In this document: positions 1 to 8,355 of the stretch, in pieces
Numbering within the stretch: the stretch's first letter is position 1
How the letters are laid out: every line of letters begins with the position of its first letter
Assembly (NCBI RefSeq): GCF_002846205.1
Contig: NZ_PHKV01000001.1
Location: forward strand, 1,116,001-1,180,000
From: Xanthomonas prunicola
GTDB taxonomy: Bacteria; Pseudomonadota; Gammaproteobacteria; Xanthomonadales; Xanthomonadaceae
Direction: 5' to 3'
DNA length: 64,000 nt
The notes under the pieces: generated by a model
The model's input: only the letters and a program-made list of their open reading frames with translations
The model's database searches: none
What the model was told of the DNA's origin: nothing
Made by a program: the position numbers and the translations under genes

Positions 1-899
1 ACATGGGCTTCCTGCCGTCGATCAAGCGCATCCTGACCAAGCTGCCGCGCCAGGACCGTCAGACCCTGCTGTTCTCGGCCACCTTCGAAGAGAACATCAA
101 GCAGCTGGCGCTGGAATTCATGCGCAACCCGATGCAGATCCAGGTCACCCCGAGCAACACCGTGGCCGAGAGCATCACCCACCGCGTGCACCCGGTCGAT
201 GGCGCGCGCAAGCGCGATCTGCTGCTGCACCTGCTGGCGCAGGACAGCCGCGAGCAGACCCTGGTGTTCGCCCGCACCAAGCACGGCAGCGACAAGCTGG
301 CGCTGTTCCTGGAGAAGTCCGGCATCAAGACCGCGGCGATCCACGGCAACAAGAGCCAGGGCCAGCGCATGCGCGCGCTGAGCGACTTCAAGGCCGGCCG
401 AGTGACCGTGCTGGTGGCCACCGATATCGCCGCGCGCGGCATCGACATCGACCAGTTGCCCAAGGTCATCAACTACGACCTGCCGATGGTGGCCGAGGAT
501 TACGTGCACCGCATCGGCCGCACCGGCCGTAACGGTTCCACCGGCGAGGCGATCTCGCTGGTGGCGCAGGACGAAGCCAAGCTGCTGCGCCAGATCGTGC
601 GCATGCTGGGCCGCGACGTGGAAATCCGCGACGTGCCGGGCTACGAGCCGCAGACCCCGATCCGTTGGGGCAATAGCGCGCCGGGCCGTGCCGAGCAGCC
701 GGGTGGCGATCGCGCCCCGCGCAAGAGCCACGCCCGTCGTCCGCATGGCGATGCACCGCGTCAGGCGCACGCCCATGCCGGCCCGAAGAAGCCAGGTGGC
801 CAGCGCAGCAGCGGGCCGCGTCAGGCCAATGCGGGCGCGGGTGCAGGCCGGCGCGACGGCCGTGGCGGCGCAGGCCGTCCGGCCAACCGCGGCGCCTGA
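1..899 (+). CDS. rhlE: DEAD-box ATP-dependent RNA helicase, C-terminal part (5' truncated by window edge)
   Basis: ATP-dependent RNA unwinding in the cytoplasm (rRNA or mRNA remodelling). The window begins just after the DEAD motif: the first codons read (D)MGFLPSIKRIL, typical of the sequence that follows motif II. SATF (motif III, SAT) comes next, then the second RecA-like domain with LVFARTKHGSDKLA, VATDIAARGIDI (motif V) and HRIGRTGRNG (motif VI). After about residue 215 the protein turns into a basic Arg/Gly/Ala/Pro-rich tail of some 80 residues, as in RhlE-type helicases, probably for RNA contact. The stop is TGA at 897-899 and a hairpin follows. The symbol is inferred from tail type and motif spacing; another DEAD-box paralogue is possible because the N-terminal half is missing. 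Confidence 0.85.
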   Translation, partial: MGFLPSIKRILTKLPRQDRQTLLFSATFEENIKQLALEFMRNPMQIQVTPSNTVAESITHRVHPVDGARKRDLLLHLLAQDSREQTLVFARTKHGSDKLALFLEKSGIKTAAIHGNKSQGQRMRALSDFKAGRVTVLVATDIAARGIDIDQLPKVINYDLPMVAEDYVHRIGRTGRNGSTGEAISLVAQDEAKLLRQIVRMLGRDVEIRDVPGYEPQTPIRWGNSAPGRAEQPGGDRAPRKSHARRPHGDAPRQAHAHAGPKKPGGQRSSGPRQANAGAGAGRRDGRGGAGRPANRGA

Positions 900-918
900 T
901 AGGCACCGTCTGCTGAGC

Positions 919-945
919 ACAAGGGCCGCCATGCGGCCCTTGTTG
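919..945 (+). terminator. Hairpin after the helicase gene
   Basis: Perfect 11-bp stem (919-929 with 933-943) and a 3-nt loop, 20 nt after the helicase stop. Only a short T-rich stretch follows (TTGTT), so termination may be weak or Rho-assisted. Confidence 0.5.
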
Positions 946-1016
946 CATCGGGCACGCCCGGTCCGGACCGGCCGGCGCCTGCCCTTCCCTCTCGTTACCG
1001 CTTGCCGATCACCGTC

Positions 1017-1370
1017 ATGGATATTTTCAAAGTCTTTACGCTCGAAGCCGCGCATCGGCTTCCCAATGTGCCGCCCGGCCACAAGTGCGCCCGGCTGCAT
1101 GGGCATTCGTTCCGGGTCGAGCTGCATGTCAGCGGCGAACCGGATGCCGACACCGGCTGGATCATGGATTTCGGCGACATCAAGGCCGCCTTTCAGCCGA
1201 TCTACGACCGCCTGGACCACCACTACCTCAATGACATCGAGGGGCTGGAAAACCCGACCAGCGAGCGGCTGGCGATCTGGATCTGGCAGCAGCTCAAGCC
1301 GGCGCTGCCGCAGTTGAGCGAAATCGTGGTGCATGAAACCTGCACCTCCGGGTGTCGCTATCGCGGTTGA
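1017..1370 (+). CDS. queD: 6-carboxy-5,6,7,8-tetrahydropterin synthase (QueD)
   Basis: Converts dihydroneopterin triphosphate to 6-carboxytetrahydropterin, the first committed step from GTP toward queuosine and other 7-deazapurines. The 117-residue protein matches the QueD/PTPS fold: F-x-L-E-A-A-H-R near the N-terminus, then [10 protein letters not shown]13, H28 and H30 are the expected zinc ligands and the Cys in [10 protein letters not shown] the catalytic thiol. DHHYLND and the C-terminal [11 protein letters not shown] (Glu contacting the pterin) are also present. ATG 1017 is preferred; an in-frame TTG at 1002 would add five residues. No other queuosine gene is adjacent, so it appears as a single gene ending in its own terminator. 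Confidence 0.92.
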   Translation: MDIFKVFTLEAAHRLPNVPPGHKCARLHGHSFRVELHVSGEPDADTGWIMDFGDIKAAFQPIYDRLDHHYLNDIEGLENPTSERLAIWIWQQLKPALPQLSEIVVHETCTSGCRYRG

Positions 1371-1394
1371 TCGGTAGCGCAATCCTGTGACCTG

Positions 1395-1417
1395 AAGCCG
1401 CCAACCAGGCGGCTTTT
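1395..1417 (+). terminator. Rho-independent terminator after queD
   Basis: 8-bp stem AAGCCGCC / GGCGGCTT (1395-1402, 1408-1415) with a 5-nt loop and continuing T residues, 24 nt after the queD stop. Confidence 0.75.
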
Positions 1418-1562
1418 GTCATTTGAGGAGCCGGCTAACCTGTTGATGGAAAAGCACTTCTGCAGCCGTTTGGAAAATCTTCAGAAAACGCGTTGCATCG
1501 CAGCAAGAACGGCGTATGCTGCGACGCAACAAACGGTCACGGCTTCCCCCAAGGGGTTTGCA

Positions 1563-1898
1563 ATGTCGGCGCAGTTCGAAAACGGCTTTACCCGTCAGTT
1601 CGCCTCTGCCGCAGCACGTGCCAATCAGCTGGCATTGGACACGCTGGAGCAGAACGTCAACGCAACCACCACGTTCTTCGGTGAGTTTGCGCAGGCACGC
1701 GACCTGGGTGCCTACCAGACGCTCTGGCCGAAAGGCCTGCAACTGGCCCGCGACAACCTGGAACGGCTGGCGTCGGCCAATCAGGAAGTGGTCGGGCTGG
1801 GGTTGAAGATGTCCAACGCGCTTGGGCAATTCACCAAGCAGCAGTTCGAAAACGGCAGCGATCAGGCCGGCGCAGCAAGCAAGACCCGGCGCAAGTAA
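1563..1898 (+). CDS. Phasin family protein
   Basis: Small (111 aa), helical, Ala/Gln/Asn-rich protein of the phasin type, which in other bacteria coats polyhydroxyalkanoate granules or acts as a helical stress protein. It shows FTRQFASAAARANQLALDTLEQ, then FFGEFAQARDLGAYQTLWPKGLQLARDNLERLA, and a basic Lys/Arg tail. ATG 1563 follows an AAGGGG ribosome-binding site about 8 nt upstream; the frame stays open upstream but has no convincing earlier start. No PHA synthase is nearby, so a storage-granule role is not supported by context. A strong terminator follows. Confidence 0.75.
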   Translation: MSAQFENGFTRQFASAAARANQLALDTLEQNVNATTTFFGEFAQARDLGAYQTLWPKGLQLARDNLERLASANQEVVGLGLKMSNALGQFTKQQFENGSDQAGAASKTRRK

Positions 1899-1950
1899 CC
1901 GCCAATAAAATTCAGCGTCTTTGCATGGGTCCCTCCCCCCATGCAATCCG

Positions 1951-1985
1951 GCCCGACAGATCCCTCCCTCTGTCGGGCTTTTTTA
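1951..1985 (+). terminator. Strong Rho-independent terminator after the phasin gene
   Basis: Perfect 10-bp stem GCCCGACAGA / TCTGTCGGGC (1951-1960, 1969-1978), 8-nt loop and a run of six T. It lies between the phasin gene and the convergent bioD. Confidence 0.92.
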
Positions 1986-2012
1986 TTGCCTGCGCGCTGC
2001 GCGCAGTGACAG

Positions 2013-2687
2013 CTAGCGCGGCAGCTGCAGCCCCTGTGCCAGGGCAGCTGCGTCGGCGCCCGGTCGCCACGGGATCCGTCCCCAGCACGGCATTGCCAGC
2101 CGCTGGCGCAGCATGGAGATGTTCTCTTCGACACGCTCCATCTGCGGATCAACTTCATTGGCGATCCAGCCGATGCATTGCAGTCCATCGGCAGCAATGG
2201 CAGCAGCGGTGAGGCGCGCATGGTTGATGCAACCCAGCCGCACGCCGACCACCAGCACCACCGGCAACTGCAATGCACGCACCAGATCGGCTTGATCCAA
2301 TGTCGCGCTCAGCGGCGCGGCCCAACCACCGACACCTTCCACCACGACCACCTCGGCCTGCGCGCGCAATTGCGCGAAGGCCTGCGCGATCGGCTCCAGC
2401 GACAGCGTCACGCCGACGTCAGCTGCGGCCAGTTCCGGTGCCAGCGGCGCGGGCAAGGCGTAGGGATTGAGCGTGGCGTACGCTGGCTGCGGATTGCTGG
2501 CCGCCTGCAGCGCTAGCGCGTCCTCGTTGCGCCAGCCCTGCGGCGTGTGCTCGCAGCCGCTGGCCACCGGCTTCATGCCCACCGCGGTACGCCCATGTGC
2601 GCGCAACGCGTGCAGCAGCGCGGTACTGCCCATGGTCTTGCCGATGCCGGTATCGGTGCCGGTGACATAAAAAGCCGGGTGCTGCAT
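2013..2687 (-). CDS. bioD: Dethiobiotin synthetase
   Basis: ATP-dependent carboxylation of 7,8-diaminopelargonate to dethiobiotin, the penultimate step of biotin synthesis; cytoplasmic homodimer. The start MQHPAFYVTGTDTGIGKT carries the family P-loop (GTDTGIGKT) at its N-terminus; GMKPVASGCE supplies the substrate-binding Lys and EGVGGWAAPLS matches the second conserved block. ATG at 2687 puts the P-loop at the normal distance; upstream in-frame codons encode Arg-rich sequence unlike the family. 224 residues is normal. No other bio gene is in view. Confidence 0.93.
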   Translation of the reverse strand: MQHPAFYVTGTDTGIGKTMGSTALLHALRAHGRTAVGMKPVASGCEHTPQGWRNEDALALQAASNPQPAYATLNPYALPAPLAPELAAADVGVTLSLEPIAQAFAQLRAQAEVVVVEGVGGWAAPLSATLDQADLVRALQLPVVLVVGVRLGCINHARLTAAAIAADGLQCIGWIANEVDPQMERVEENISMLRQRLAMPCWGRIPWRPGADAAALAQGLQLPR

Positions 2688-3008
2688 ACGCCTGGTCCTG
2701 CGGCCGCGCCGCCATTGCCGTGGGGCGCGCAGCATAACGCGCGCATCGGACATGCGGTTGAGGTCGGTTATTCCTCACTTGTCTGCGGGATGTGCTGCCT
2801 ATCAGCAGGCTTGCTGGGTGAGGACGCGTCGACACCCGCCGTCATGTCCAGGGATATCCAGGCGCTACAGCGGAGGTGCCGTGCTGCGCCTGACGAGGTC
2901 TGCGCGTCGTGTTGCCGGCAGGCCGACGCGGTCCGCGGATGACAGGGCGTTGCGCGTGCGCCGCACCGTCGCAACCACGCTGCAAACAGCCGCTGCTAAA
3001 CTTCGCCG
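2688..3008. other. Divergent bioD / msrC intergenic region, no gene seen
   Basis: The 321-bp gap between divergent genes shows no coding frame I would trust. A TAAACT -10-like hexamer (2997-3002) lies directly before the ATG at 3009, with no ribosome-binding site between. No BirA-type operator was recognised. Confidence 0.4.
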
Positions 3009-3491
3009 ATGTTCGCAACCTCTTCGCTGACCGGCAGCAAGCCGGAACAATACGCCCAGCTCACCGCCCAGGCCCAGGCACTGGTGCACGGCGAGCCGGA
3101 CCGGATCGCCAATGCCGCCAATCTGGCCGCACTGATCTTCAATTCGCTGCCGTCGCTCAACTGGGCCGGCTTCTATTTCTACGATGGCCGCGAGCTAGTG
3201 GTGGGGCCTTTCCAGGGTCTACCGGCGTGCGTGCGCATTCCACTGGACAAGGGTGTGTGCGGCGCGGCTGCCAGCACCCGGCAAAGCCAGCGTATTGCCG
3301 ACGTGGACGCGTTTCCCGGGCATATCGCCTGCGATTCGGCATCGCGCTCGGAACTGGTGATTCCGCTGGTCAAGGGCGATGCGTTGATCGGCGTGCTGGA
3401 TCTGGACAGTCCGGAGCTGAATCGCTTCGACGCGGACGATCAGCGCGGCCTGGAAGCGCTTGCGCAAGTCTTCGTCGGCGCGTTGGCGTGA
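3009..3491 (+). CDS. msrC: Free methionine-(R)-sulfoxide reductase, GAF-domain type
   Basis: Reduces free L-methionine-(R)-sulfoxide to methionine with thioredoxin-derived electrons; a cytoplasmic oxidative-repair enzyme. The 160 residues form one GAF domain. The family cysteines are all present: C74 in LPACVRIP, C84 in DKGVCGAA and C108 in HIACDSASRSE, with the usual WAGFYF before and IGVLDLDSP after. These Cys separate a true fRMsr from sensory GAF domains. No Shine-Dalgarno is visible and a -10-like TAAACT ends 6 nt before the ATG, so the message may be leaderless. Its stop overlaps the next gene by 4 nt (GTGA), which indicates co-translation. Confidence 0.9.
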   Translation: MFATSSLTGSKPEQYAQLTAQAQALVHGEPDRIANAANLAALIFNSLPSLNWAGFYFYDGRELVVGPFQGLPACVRIPLDKGVCGAAASTRQSQRIADVDAFPGHIACDSASRSELVIPLVKGDALIGVLDLDSPELNRFDADDQRGLEALAQVFVGALA

Positions 3492-3886
3492 CCACCGAGC
3501 GGATGCGCAACATCGGCCCGAAGAGCGCGGCGTGGCTGCGCCAGGTCGGACTGCGCACGCAACAGGACCTGCAAGCGGTGGGTGCGGTGGGCGCGTTCGT
3601 CAAGGTGCGGCGCGCGGGCTTCAAGCCCAGCCTCAATCTGCTGTATTCGCTGGAAGGCGCGTTGTCCGATTGTCATTGGCAGGATGTGCCGGAAGCACGA
3701 CGTCATGCATTGCTGGCCGAATACGAAGCCGCTAGCGCACTGCTGCCTGTGCGAGGCCGCGCCGTCGGCGGACCGGTGGAAACCGTGCACTACGCGCGCG
3801 CCGACAACGACGATACGCACGGCGATGCAGACGCCGCGTCTGACGCCGATGACGCTGCGGATGCGGACCAAGCACGGGACGATTAA
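3488..3886 (+). CDS. TfoX C-terminal-domain protein with acidic tail
   Basis: Resembles the stand-alone C-terminal domain of TfoX/Sxy competence regulators: RNIGPKSAAWLRQVGLRTQQDLQAVGAV, then FKPSLNLLYSLEGAL and the helical LLAEYEAA. The TfoX N-terminal domain is absent. GTG 3488 gives the 4-nt overlap with msrC; ATG 3503 is the alternative. The last ~28 residues are almost only Asp, Ala and a few Thr/His, an acidic tail that is not part of the domain. A role in competence cannot be claimed: the domain alone is a small helical module of uncertain function. Confidence 0.75.
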   Translation: MTTERMRNIGPKSAAWLRQVGLRTQQDLQAVGAVGAFVKVRRAGFKPSLNLLYSLEGALSDCHWQDVPEARRHALLAEYEAASALLPVRGRAVGGPVETVHYARADNDDTHGDADAASDADDAADADQARDD

Positions 3887-4196
3887 TGTAGCTGTCGCCG
3901 CTCAGTGATCGGTTGATCGATGCAGTCCGATTTTGTCCGGCTGCATGCACGCGCTAATGCATGCAGCATTGCTTCGCAATCGCGTAGCCGGTCTAGAGTC
4001 TGAAGCCCGATCGTGCCTGCTGATCACATCAACATGTTGGCTGTGCGTGGGCTTATCGCGGTGAAGTCTGCGAGCCGCTGCGTGGAGCAGGCGCGTATTG
4101 AATCGTTATCCGACTCAGTGCCAACGCCTGCGCTTGCGCCTGATGCGGTGACGTATGCAGACGTCACATCGATCATACGCATGGCGTGATCATCGA
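3887..4196. other. Convergent tfoX-like / gph intergenic region
   Basis: 310 bp without a believable gene. The only structure I see is the hairpin at 3940-3967, listed separately. Confidence 0.4.
3940..3967. repeat. 10-bp perfect inverted repeat (hairpin)
   Basis: GCTGCATGCA and TGCATGCAGC separated by 8 nt, between two convergent genes. No T-run on either side, so a classic terminator is unlikely; Rho-dependent or bidirectional termination is possible. Confidence 0.5.
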
Positions 4197-4847
4197 TTAC
4201 TGCAACGCAAGCAGCTCACGCATGTCGTCGACGATGGCCACCGCACCGGAGCTTTGCACATCGAAACCGCGCAAATAGCCGTAGCGCACCATCGCAAGCG
4301 GCATGTTCGCGGCGTTTGCGGCGGCGGCATCGGTGGCCGAATCGCCGACCATCAGGCATTGCTGCGGGCTGCGCTGGAAGTGTTTGGCAAGCTGCAGCAG
4401 CGGCGCCGGGTCGGGCTTGCGCTGCGGCAAGGAATCACCGCCAAGCACACTGCTGAAGTGTGCGGCGATGCCCAGATGTTCCAGCAGCGGCGCGATAAAA
4501 CGCGCGGGTTTGTTGGTGCATAACGCCAGCGTGGCGCCGGCGTCGCGCAAGCCCGTCAGCGCTTCGGCAACGCCGGGATATAACTGCGGATTGTGCAGCA
4601 GGCTCGCCTCGTAATGGCGCATCATCACCGGCATTGCCGCATCGGCGTCGCGCGTACTGCCGGCTTCGCGCAATGCGGTGGCCAGCAACACATGCACGCC
4701 TTCGCCGATCCAGCGACGGATCGTGGCTTCGCCGAACTGCTGCAGCCCCAGCTCCTGCAAGGTGCCGTTGAGCGCCTCGGCGATATTGGGCGCGCTGTCC
4801 ACGAGCGTGCCGTCCAGATCGAAGATCACCAGCGAATACGGAAACAT
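4197..4847 (-). CDS. gph: Phosphoglycolate phosphatase (HAD superfamily)
   Basis: Hydrolyses 2-phosphoglycolate, for example from repair of oxidised DNA ends. The 216-residue protein carries the HAD motifs: FDLDGTLVDS at residues 9-18 (nucleophile Asp and acid/base Asp), CTNKP (motif II), the KPDP Lys (motif III) and MVGDSATDAAAA (motif IV). The helical cap between motifs I and II fits the Gph/PGP subgroup. Related HAD phosphatases such as N-acetylmuramate-6-phosphate phosphatase share these motifs, so the substrate is inferred. It is a single gene transcribed toward the hairpin at 3940-3967. Confidence 0.85.
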   Translation of the reverse strand: MFPYSLVIFDLDGTLVDSAPNIAEALNGTLQELGLQQFGEATIRRWIGEGVHVLLATALREAGSTRDADAAMPVMMRHYEASLLHNPQLYPGVAEALTGLRDAGATLALCTNKPARFIAPLLEHLGIAAHFSSVLGGDSLPQRKPDPAPLLQLAKHFQRSPQQCLMVGDSATDAAAANAANMPLAMVRYGYLRGFDVQSSGAVAIVDDMRELLALQ

Positions 4848-4989
4848 TCGGACGGCCTCGTGTGTGGGGGAGTGGCAGTGTACGCAGCGCAGGATTCAGC
4901 GCGTGTCACCGCGAGCGCTGTGGATTGCTCGCTGAATAAGTTGATGCGGTCAGCGACACATGCTGCCCGCAATGCACGGTGGATCGCAG

Positions 4990-6069
4990 TCACTGCGCCT
5001 GTGGCATGTCGCCGAACAACTGCCCCTGCACCGCGCCTTCTTCGACATCGCTGAAACCACTCAGGCCTACACCGACCAGGCGGTAGCGCGTCTGCGCAGG
5101 CAACTCCACGCGGCGGGTCAGTGACAGCGCGATCTGTGCCAGCGCCTCCTGCGAGGCAGGCGGCTGCTCAGGCGTGTAGGAGCGCGTCAGGATACGGAAG
5201 TTGGAGGTCTTCAATTTCAGCACCACGGTGCGCCCGATGCGCTCAGTGCGGCGCGTGGCGAGCCAGGTTTTTTCCGCCAGCCGCAGGATGTGCGGATCCA
5301 GTGCATCAAGCGCGATATCTTCGCTGAAGGTGTCTTCCGAGGAGACCGATTGCACTTCCTGGTCCGGCTCGACCGGACGCTCGTCGATGCCACGCGCGCG
5401 GCGATACAGGCTCTGCCCGAAACTGCCGAAATGCGCCTGCAGTTCTTCCAGTGGGCGCTGACGCAGATCGGCCACGGTGACGATGCCCAGTGCTGCCAGC
5501 TTGCCCTCCATCACCTTGCCCACGCCGGGGATGCGATTGACCTTGAGCGGAAGCAAAAATGCATCGATGCGACTGGGTGCGATCACGAACTGGCCATCGG
5601 GCTTGCGCCAATCGGACGCGATTTTGGCCAGGAACTTATTCGGCGCAATGCCGGCCGATGCGGTGAGCTGGGTTTCTTCGCGGATCTGCGTGCGGATCAA
5701 CTGCGCGATCTCGGTGGCCAGCTGCATGCCGGTTTTGGCTTGCGTGACATCCAGATAGGCCTCGTCCAGCGACAGCGGCTCCACCAGATCCGTATGTCGG
5801 TGGAAGATCTCGCGCACTTGCCGCGACACCGCCTTGTAGCGCGCAAAGTCCGGCGGCACGAAGATCGCATCCGGGCACAGACGCTCGGCGCGCACGGCTG
5901 GCATCGCCGAGCGAATGCCGAACGTGCGCGCTTCGTAGGAGGCAGCGCACACCACCGAGCGCGCACCGCGCCAGGCCACCACCACCGGCTTGCCGCGCAG
6001 GCTGGGGTCGTCACGTTGCTCCACGGACGCGTAAAACGCATCCATGTCCACGTGCACGATCTTGCGCAT
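4990..6069 (-). CDS. dinB: DNA polymerase IV (Y-family)
   Basis: Error-prone translesion DNA polymerase. It begins MRKIVHVDMDAFYASVEQRDDP, with the first catalytic Asp in HVDMDAF, and SLDEAYLDVT supplies the second acidic pair. KFLAKIASDWRKPDG and the helix-hairpin-helix RIPGVGKVMEGKLAALGI follow, then the little-finger domain. The C-terminal QGQLFGDM resembles a beta-clamp-binding peptide (QLxLF type), as expected for Pol IV. ATG 6069 is chosen; a TTG directly before it would add one residue. 359 aa is usual. I did not find a LexA-type box in the upstream gap. Confidence 0.95.
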   Translation of the reverse strand: MRKIVHVDMDAFYASVEQRDDPSLRGKPVVVAWRGARSVVCAASYEARTFGIRSAMPAVRAERLCPDAIFVPPDFARYKAVSRQVREIFHRHTDLVEPLSLDEAYLDVTQAKTGMQLATEIAQLIRTQIREETQLTASAGIAPNKFLAKIASDWRKPDGQFVIAPSRIDAFLLPLKVNRIPGVGKVMEGKLAALGIVTVADLRQRPLEELQAHFGSFGQSLYRRARGIDERPVEPDQEVQSVSSEDTFSEDIALDALDPHILRLAEKTWLATRRTERIGRTVVLKLKTSNFRILTRSYTPEQPPASQEALAQIALSLTRRVELPAQTRYRLVGVGLSGFSDVEEGAVQGQLFGDMPQAQ

Positions 6070-6413
6070 CAAGCTGGTTTCTCTTCCGCAGGCCTGTACC
6101 CATGATAAGCCAGCGCTGTCTCACACCTTGAGCCGAGATGGACCACGACACGGTCGAAAAACGAGCGCGACCGCGCATCGAATGCCAACGAGTACGCATC
6201 GATTCCACCAACGGCACAGCCGGCCACGCACGCCCACCGCCAACCCGTCTCCGCTGGCCCGAGCGCTGCGGTTTCGCCTACAGCACGACGCACCGCACTG
6301 CGCAATGGGCTGAAAACAGCACGCATGCGTACGGATAAAACGTTTGATTGAACCGCGCGATCTCATGCACCCTTCCCGGCCTCGCCTTTCGCTCCTTGCA
6401 GGAAACGTTCGTC
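6070..6413. other. Divergent dinB / fabA intergenic region
   Basis: 344 bp with no supported gene. It should hold the promoters of dinB and fabAB, but no hexamer pair was clear enough to call. Confidence 0.4.
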
Positions 6414-6929
6414 ATGACTCGTCAAAGCACGTACTCGCGCGACCAATTGCTGGCCAGCGCGCGTGGGGAACTGTTTGCACCCGACAGCGGCCGCTTGCCC
6501 AACGATCCGATGCTGATGTTCGACCGCATCACCGAGATCAGCGACACCGGCGGCGCACATGGCAAGGGCGTGATTCGTGCAGAACTGGATATTCGCCCAG
6601 ACTTGTGGTTCTTCGGCTGCCACTTCATCGGCGACCCGGTGATGCCAGGCTGCCTGGGCCTGGATGCAATGTGGCAGCTCACCGGCTTTTTCCTCACCTG
6701 GATCGGCGCGCCGGGCCGTGGTCGCGCGCTGGGCTGCGGCGAGGTCAAGTTCACTGGCCAGGTGCTGCCCAGCGCCAAGCTGGTGAGCTACGAGATCGAT
6801 GTCAGCCGCGTGATCAACCGCAAGCTGGTGATGGCGCAGACCGATGCACGCATGCTGGTGGATGGGCGCGAGATCTACGTCGCCAAGGATCTGCGTGTGG
6901 GCATGTTTACCTCAACGGAGAACTTCTGA
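6414..6929 (+). CDS. fabA: 3-hydroxydecanoyl-ACP dehydratase/isomerase
   Basis: Dehydrates 3-hydroxydecanoyl-ACP and isomerises trans-2- to cis-3-decenoyl-ACP, the branch point of anaerobic unsaturated fatty acid synthesis; a hot-dog-fold dimer. The catalytic residues sit at the standard positions: H70 in [15 protein letters not shown] and D84 in LGLDAMWQ. 171 residues is the normal length. ATG 6414 has an AGGAAA ribosome-binding site. The stop TGA shares its A with the start of fabB (TGATG), so the two products, which act in sequence, are translationally coupled. Confidence 0.97.
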   Translation: MTRQSTYSRDQLLASARGELFAPDSGRLPNDPMLMFDRITEISDTGGAHGKGVIRAELDIRPDLWFFGCHFIGDPVMPGCLGLDAMWQLTGFFLTWIGAPGRGRALGCGEVKFTGQVLPSAKLVSYEIDVSRVINRKLVMAQTDARMLVDGREIYVAKDLRVGMFTSTENF

Positions 6930-8137
6930 TGCGTCGCGTCGTCATCACCGGAATGGGCATCAACTCGTGCCTGGGCAACGATCTGGATACCGTCTCCAGC
7001 GCACTGCGCGAGAGCCGCTCCGGCATCACCGCGCTCCCCGATCACGCCGAGGCAGGGCTGCGTAGCCAAGTGGGCGGTGCGGTGGCGCTGGATCTGGACA
7101 GCCTGATCGACCGTAAGCTCAAGCGCTTCATGGGCGACGCCTCGGCTTACGCCTATTTGGCCATGCGCGATGCGATCGCCGATGCCGGACTGGATGCCGA
7201 GCACGTCAGCGGCCTGCGCACCGGTGTGATTGCCGGCTCCGGCGGCGGTTCCAGCCAGTGGCAGGTAGAAACTGCTGATCTGCTGCGCAACCGGGGCGTG
7301 CGCAAGGTGGGCCCGTACATGGTGCCGCGCACGATGTGTTCGGCGGTGTCCGCATCGCTGGCCACTGCGTTCAAGATCCGCGGCCTGAGTTACTCGCTAT
7401 CGGCTGCGTGCGCGACCTCGGCGCATTGCATCGGCGCGGCGGCGGATCTGATCCGGCATGGCGCACAGGATGTGATGTTCGCCGGCGGCGGTGAAGAATT
7501 GCACTGGACGATGAGCGTGATGTTCGATGCGATGGGTGCGCTGTCCACCGGCTTCAACGATCGCCCCGCCGTGGCCTCGCGCCCGTACGACGCGCAGCGC
7601 GATGGCTTCGTCATCGGCAGCGGCGGCGGCATGCTGGTGCTGGAAGACTACGACCACGCCATCGCACGCGGCGCACGCATCCATGCCGAACTGCTCGGCT
7701 ATGGCGTGACGTCCGATGGTGCCGACATGGTGGCGCCCAGCGGCGAAGGTGCCGTGCGCTGCATGCACATGGCCATGCAGGGGCTGGATCGCCCGATCGA
7801 TTACCTCAACACGCATGGCACCTCCACACCATTGGGCGATGTCACCGAACTGGGCGCGGTGCGCGAAGTGTTCGGCGACAACGTACCGCCGCTATCGTCG
7901 ACCAAGGGGCTGTCCGGGCATTCGCTGGGCGCCGCCAGCGTGCACGAGGCGATCTATAGCCTGCTGATGTTGCGCGATGGATTCATGGCCGGATCGGCGC
8001 ATATCGAAGAACTCGATCCACGCGCCGAAGGCTTCCCGATCCTGCGGCAAACCCAGGAAGCGACCTTGAACACGGTGATGTCCAACAGCTTCGGCTTTGG
8101 TGGCACCAACGGCACGCTGGTGTTCGGGCGGGTGTAA
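6929..8137 (+). CDS. fabB: 3-oxoacyl-ACP synthase I
   Basis: Condenses malonyl-ACP with acyl-ACP and is needed to elongate the cis-3-decenoyl-ACP made by FabA. The 402-residue thiolase-fold enzyme has the Cys-His-His triad: C161 in [12 protein letters not shown], the His in [11 protein letters not shown] and the His in [11 protein letters not shown]. It begins [18 protein letters not shown], the usual beta-ketoacyl synthase start, and ends [15 protein letters not shown]. The 1-nt overlap with fabA and the FabA pairing favour FabB over FabF. Confidence 0.96.
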   Translation: MRRVVITGMGINSCLGNDLDTVSSALRESRSGITALPDHAEAGLRSQVGGAVALDLDSLIDRKLKRFMGDASAYAYLAMRDAIADAGLDAEHVSGLRTGVIAGSGGGSSQWQVETADLLRNRGVRKVGPYMVPRTMCSAVSASLATAFKIRGLSYSLSAACATSAHCIGAAADLIRHGAQDVMFAGGGEELHWTMSVMFDAMGALSTGFNDRPAVASRPYDAQRDGFVIGSGGGMLVLEDYDHAIARGARIHAELLGYGVTSDGADMVAPSGEGAVRCMHMAMQGLDRPIDYLNTHGTSTPLGDVTELGAVREVFGDNVPPLSSTKGLSGHSLGAASVHEAIYSLLMLRDGFMAGSAHIEELDPRAEGFPILRQTQEATLNTVMSNSFGFGGTNGTLVFGRV

Positions 8138-8142
8138 TGGCT

Positions 8143-8176
8143 GGCGCCACCGCCGCGATCACGCTGCGGTGGCGCC
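8143..8176 (+). repeat. Long GC hairpin after fabB
   Basis: Perfect 11-bp stem (8143-8153 with 8166-8176) and 12-nt loop, beginning 5 nt after the fabB stop. No T-run follows, so it may stabilise the 3' end or act with Rho rather than terminate by itself. Confidence 0.5.
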
Positions 8177-8355
8177 GGTTGCGGCGGTGATAGAAACGCG
8201 CCGATAACGCAGTGACGGACATGGTCTTGCACGCAATCGGGCGAGACTGTGGGCCAGGCGCGGCAGACTGAGGTTTGCGCAGTGCGTACCGCCACCAGGC
8301 TCCCGCCACACGGATCTGCCAAGTGCACGCCAGACCTCGTTCGACGCACAGCCGG

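Noticed and set aside
6344..6928. In-frame upstream extension of fabB running through fabA
   Set aside because: Reads through fabA in another frame with no similarity; FabB begins naturally at ATG 6929 with the 1-nt overlap.
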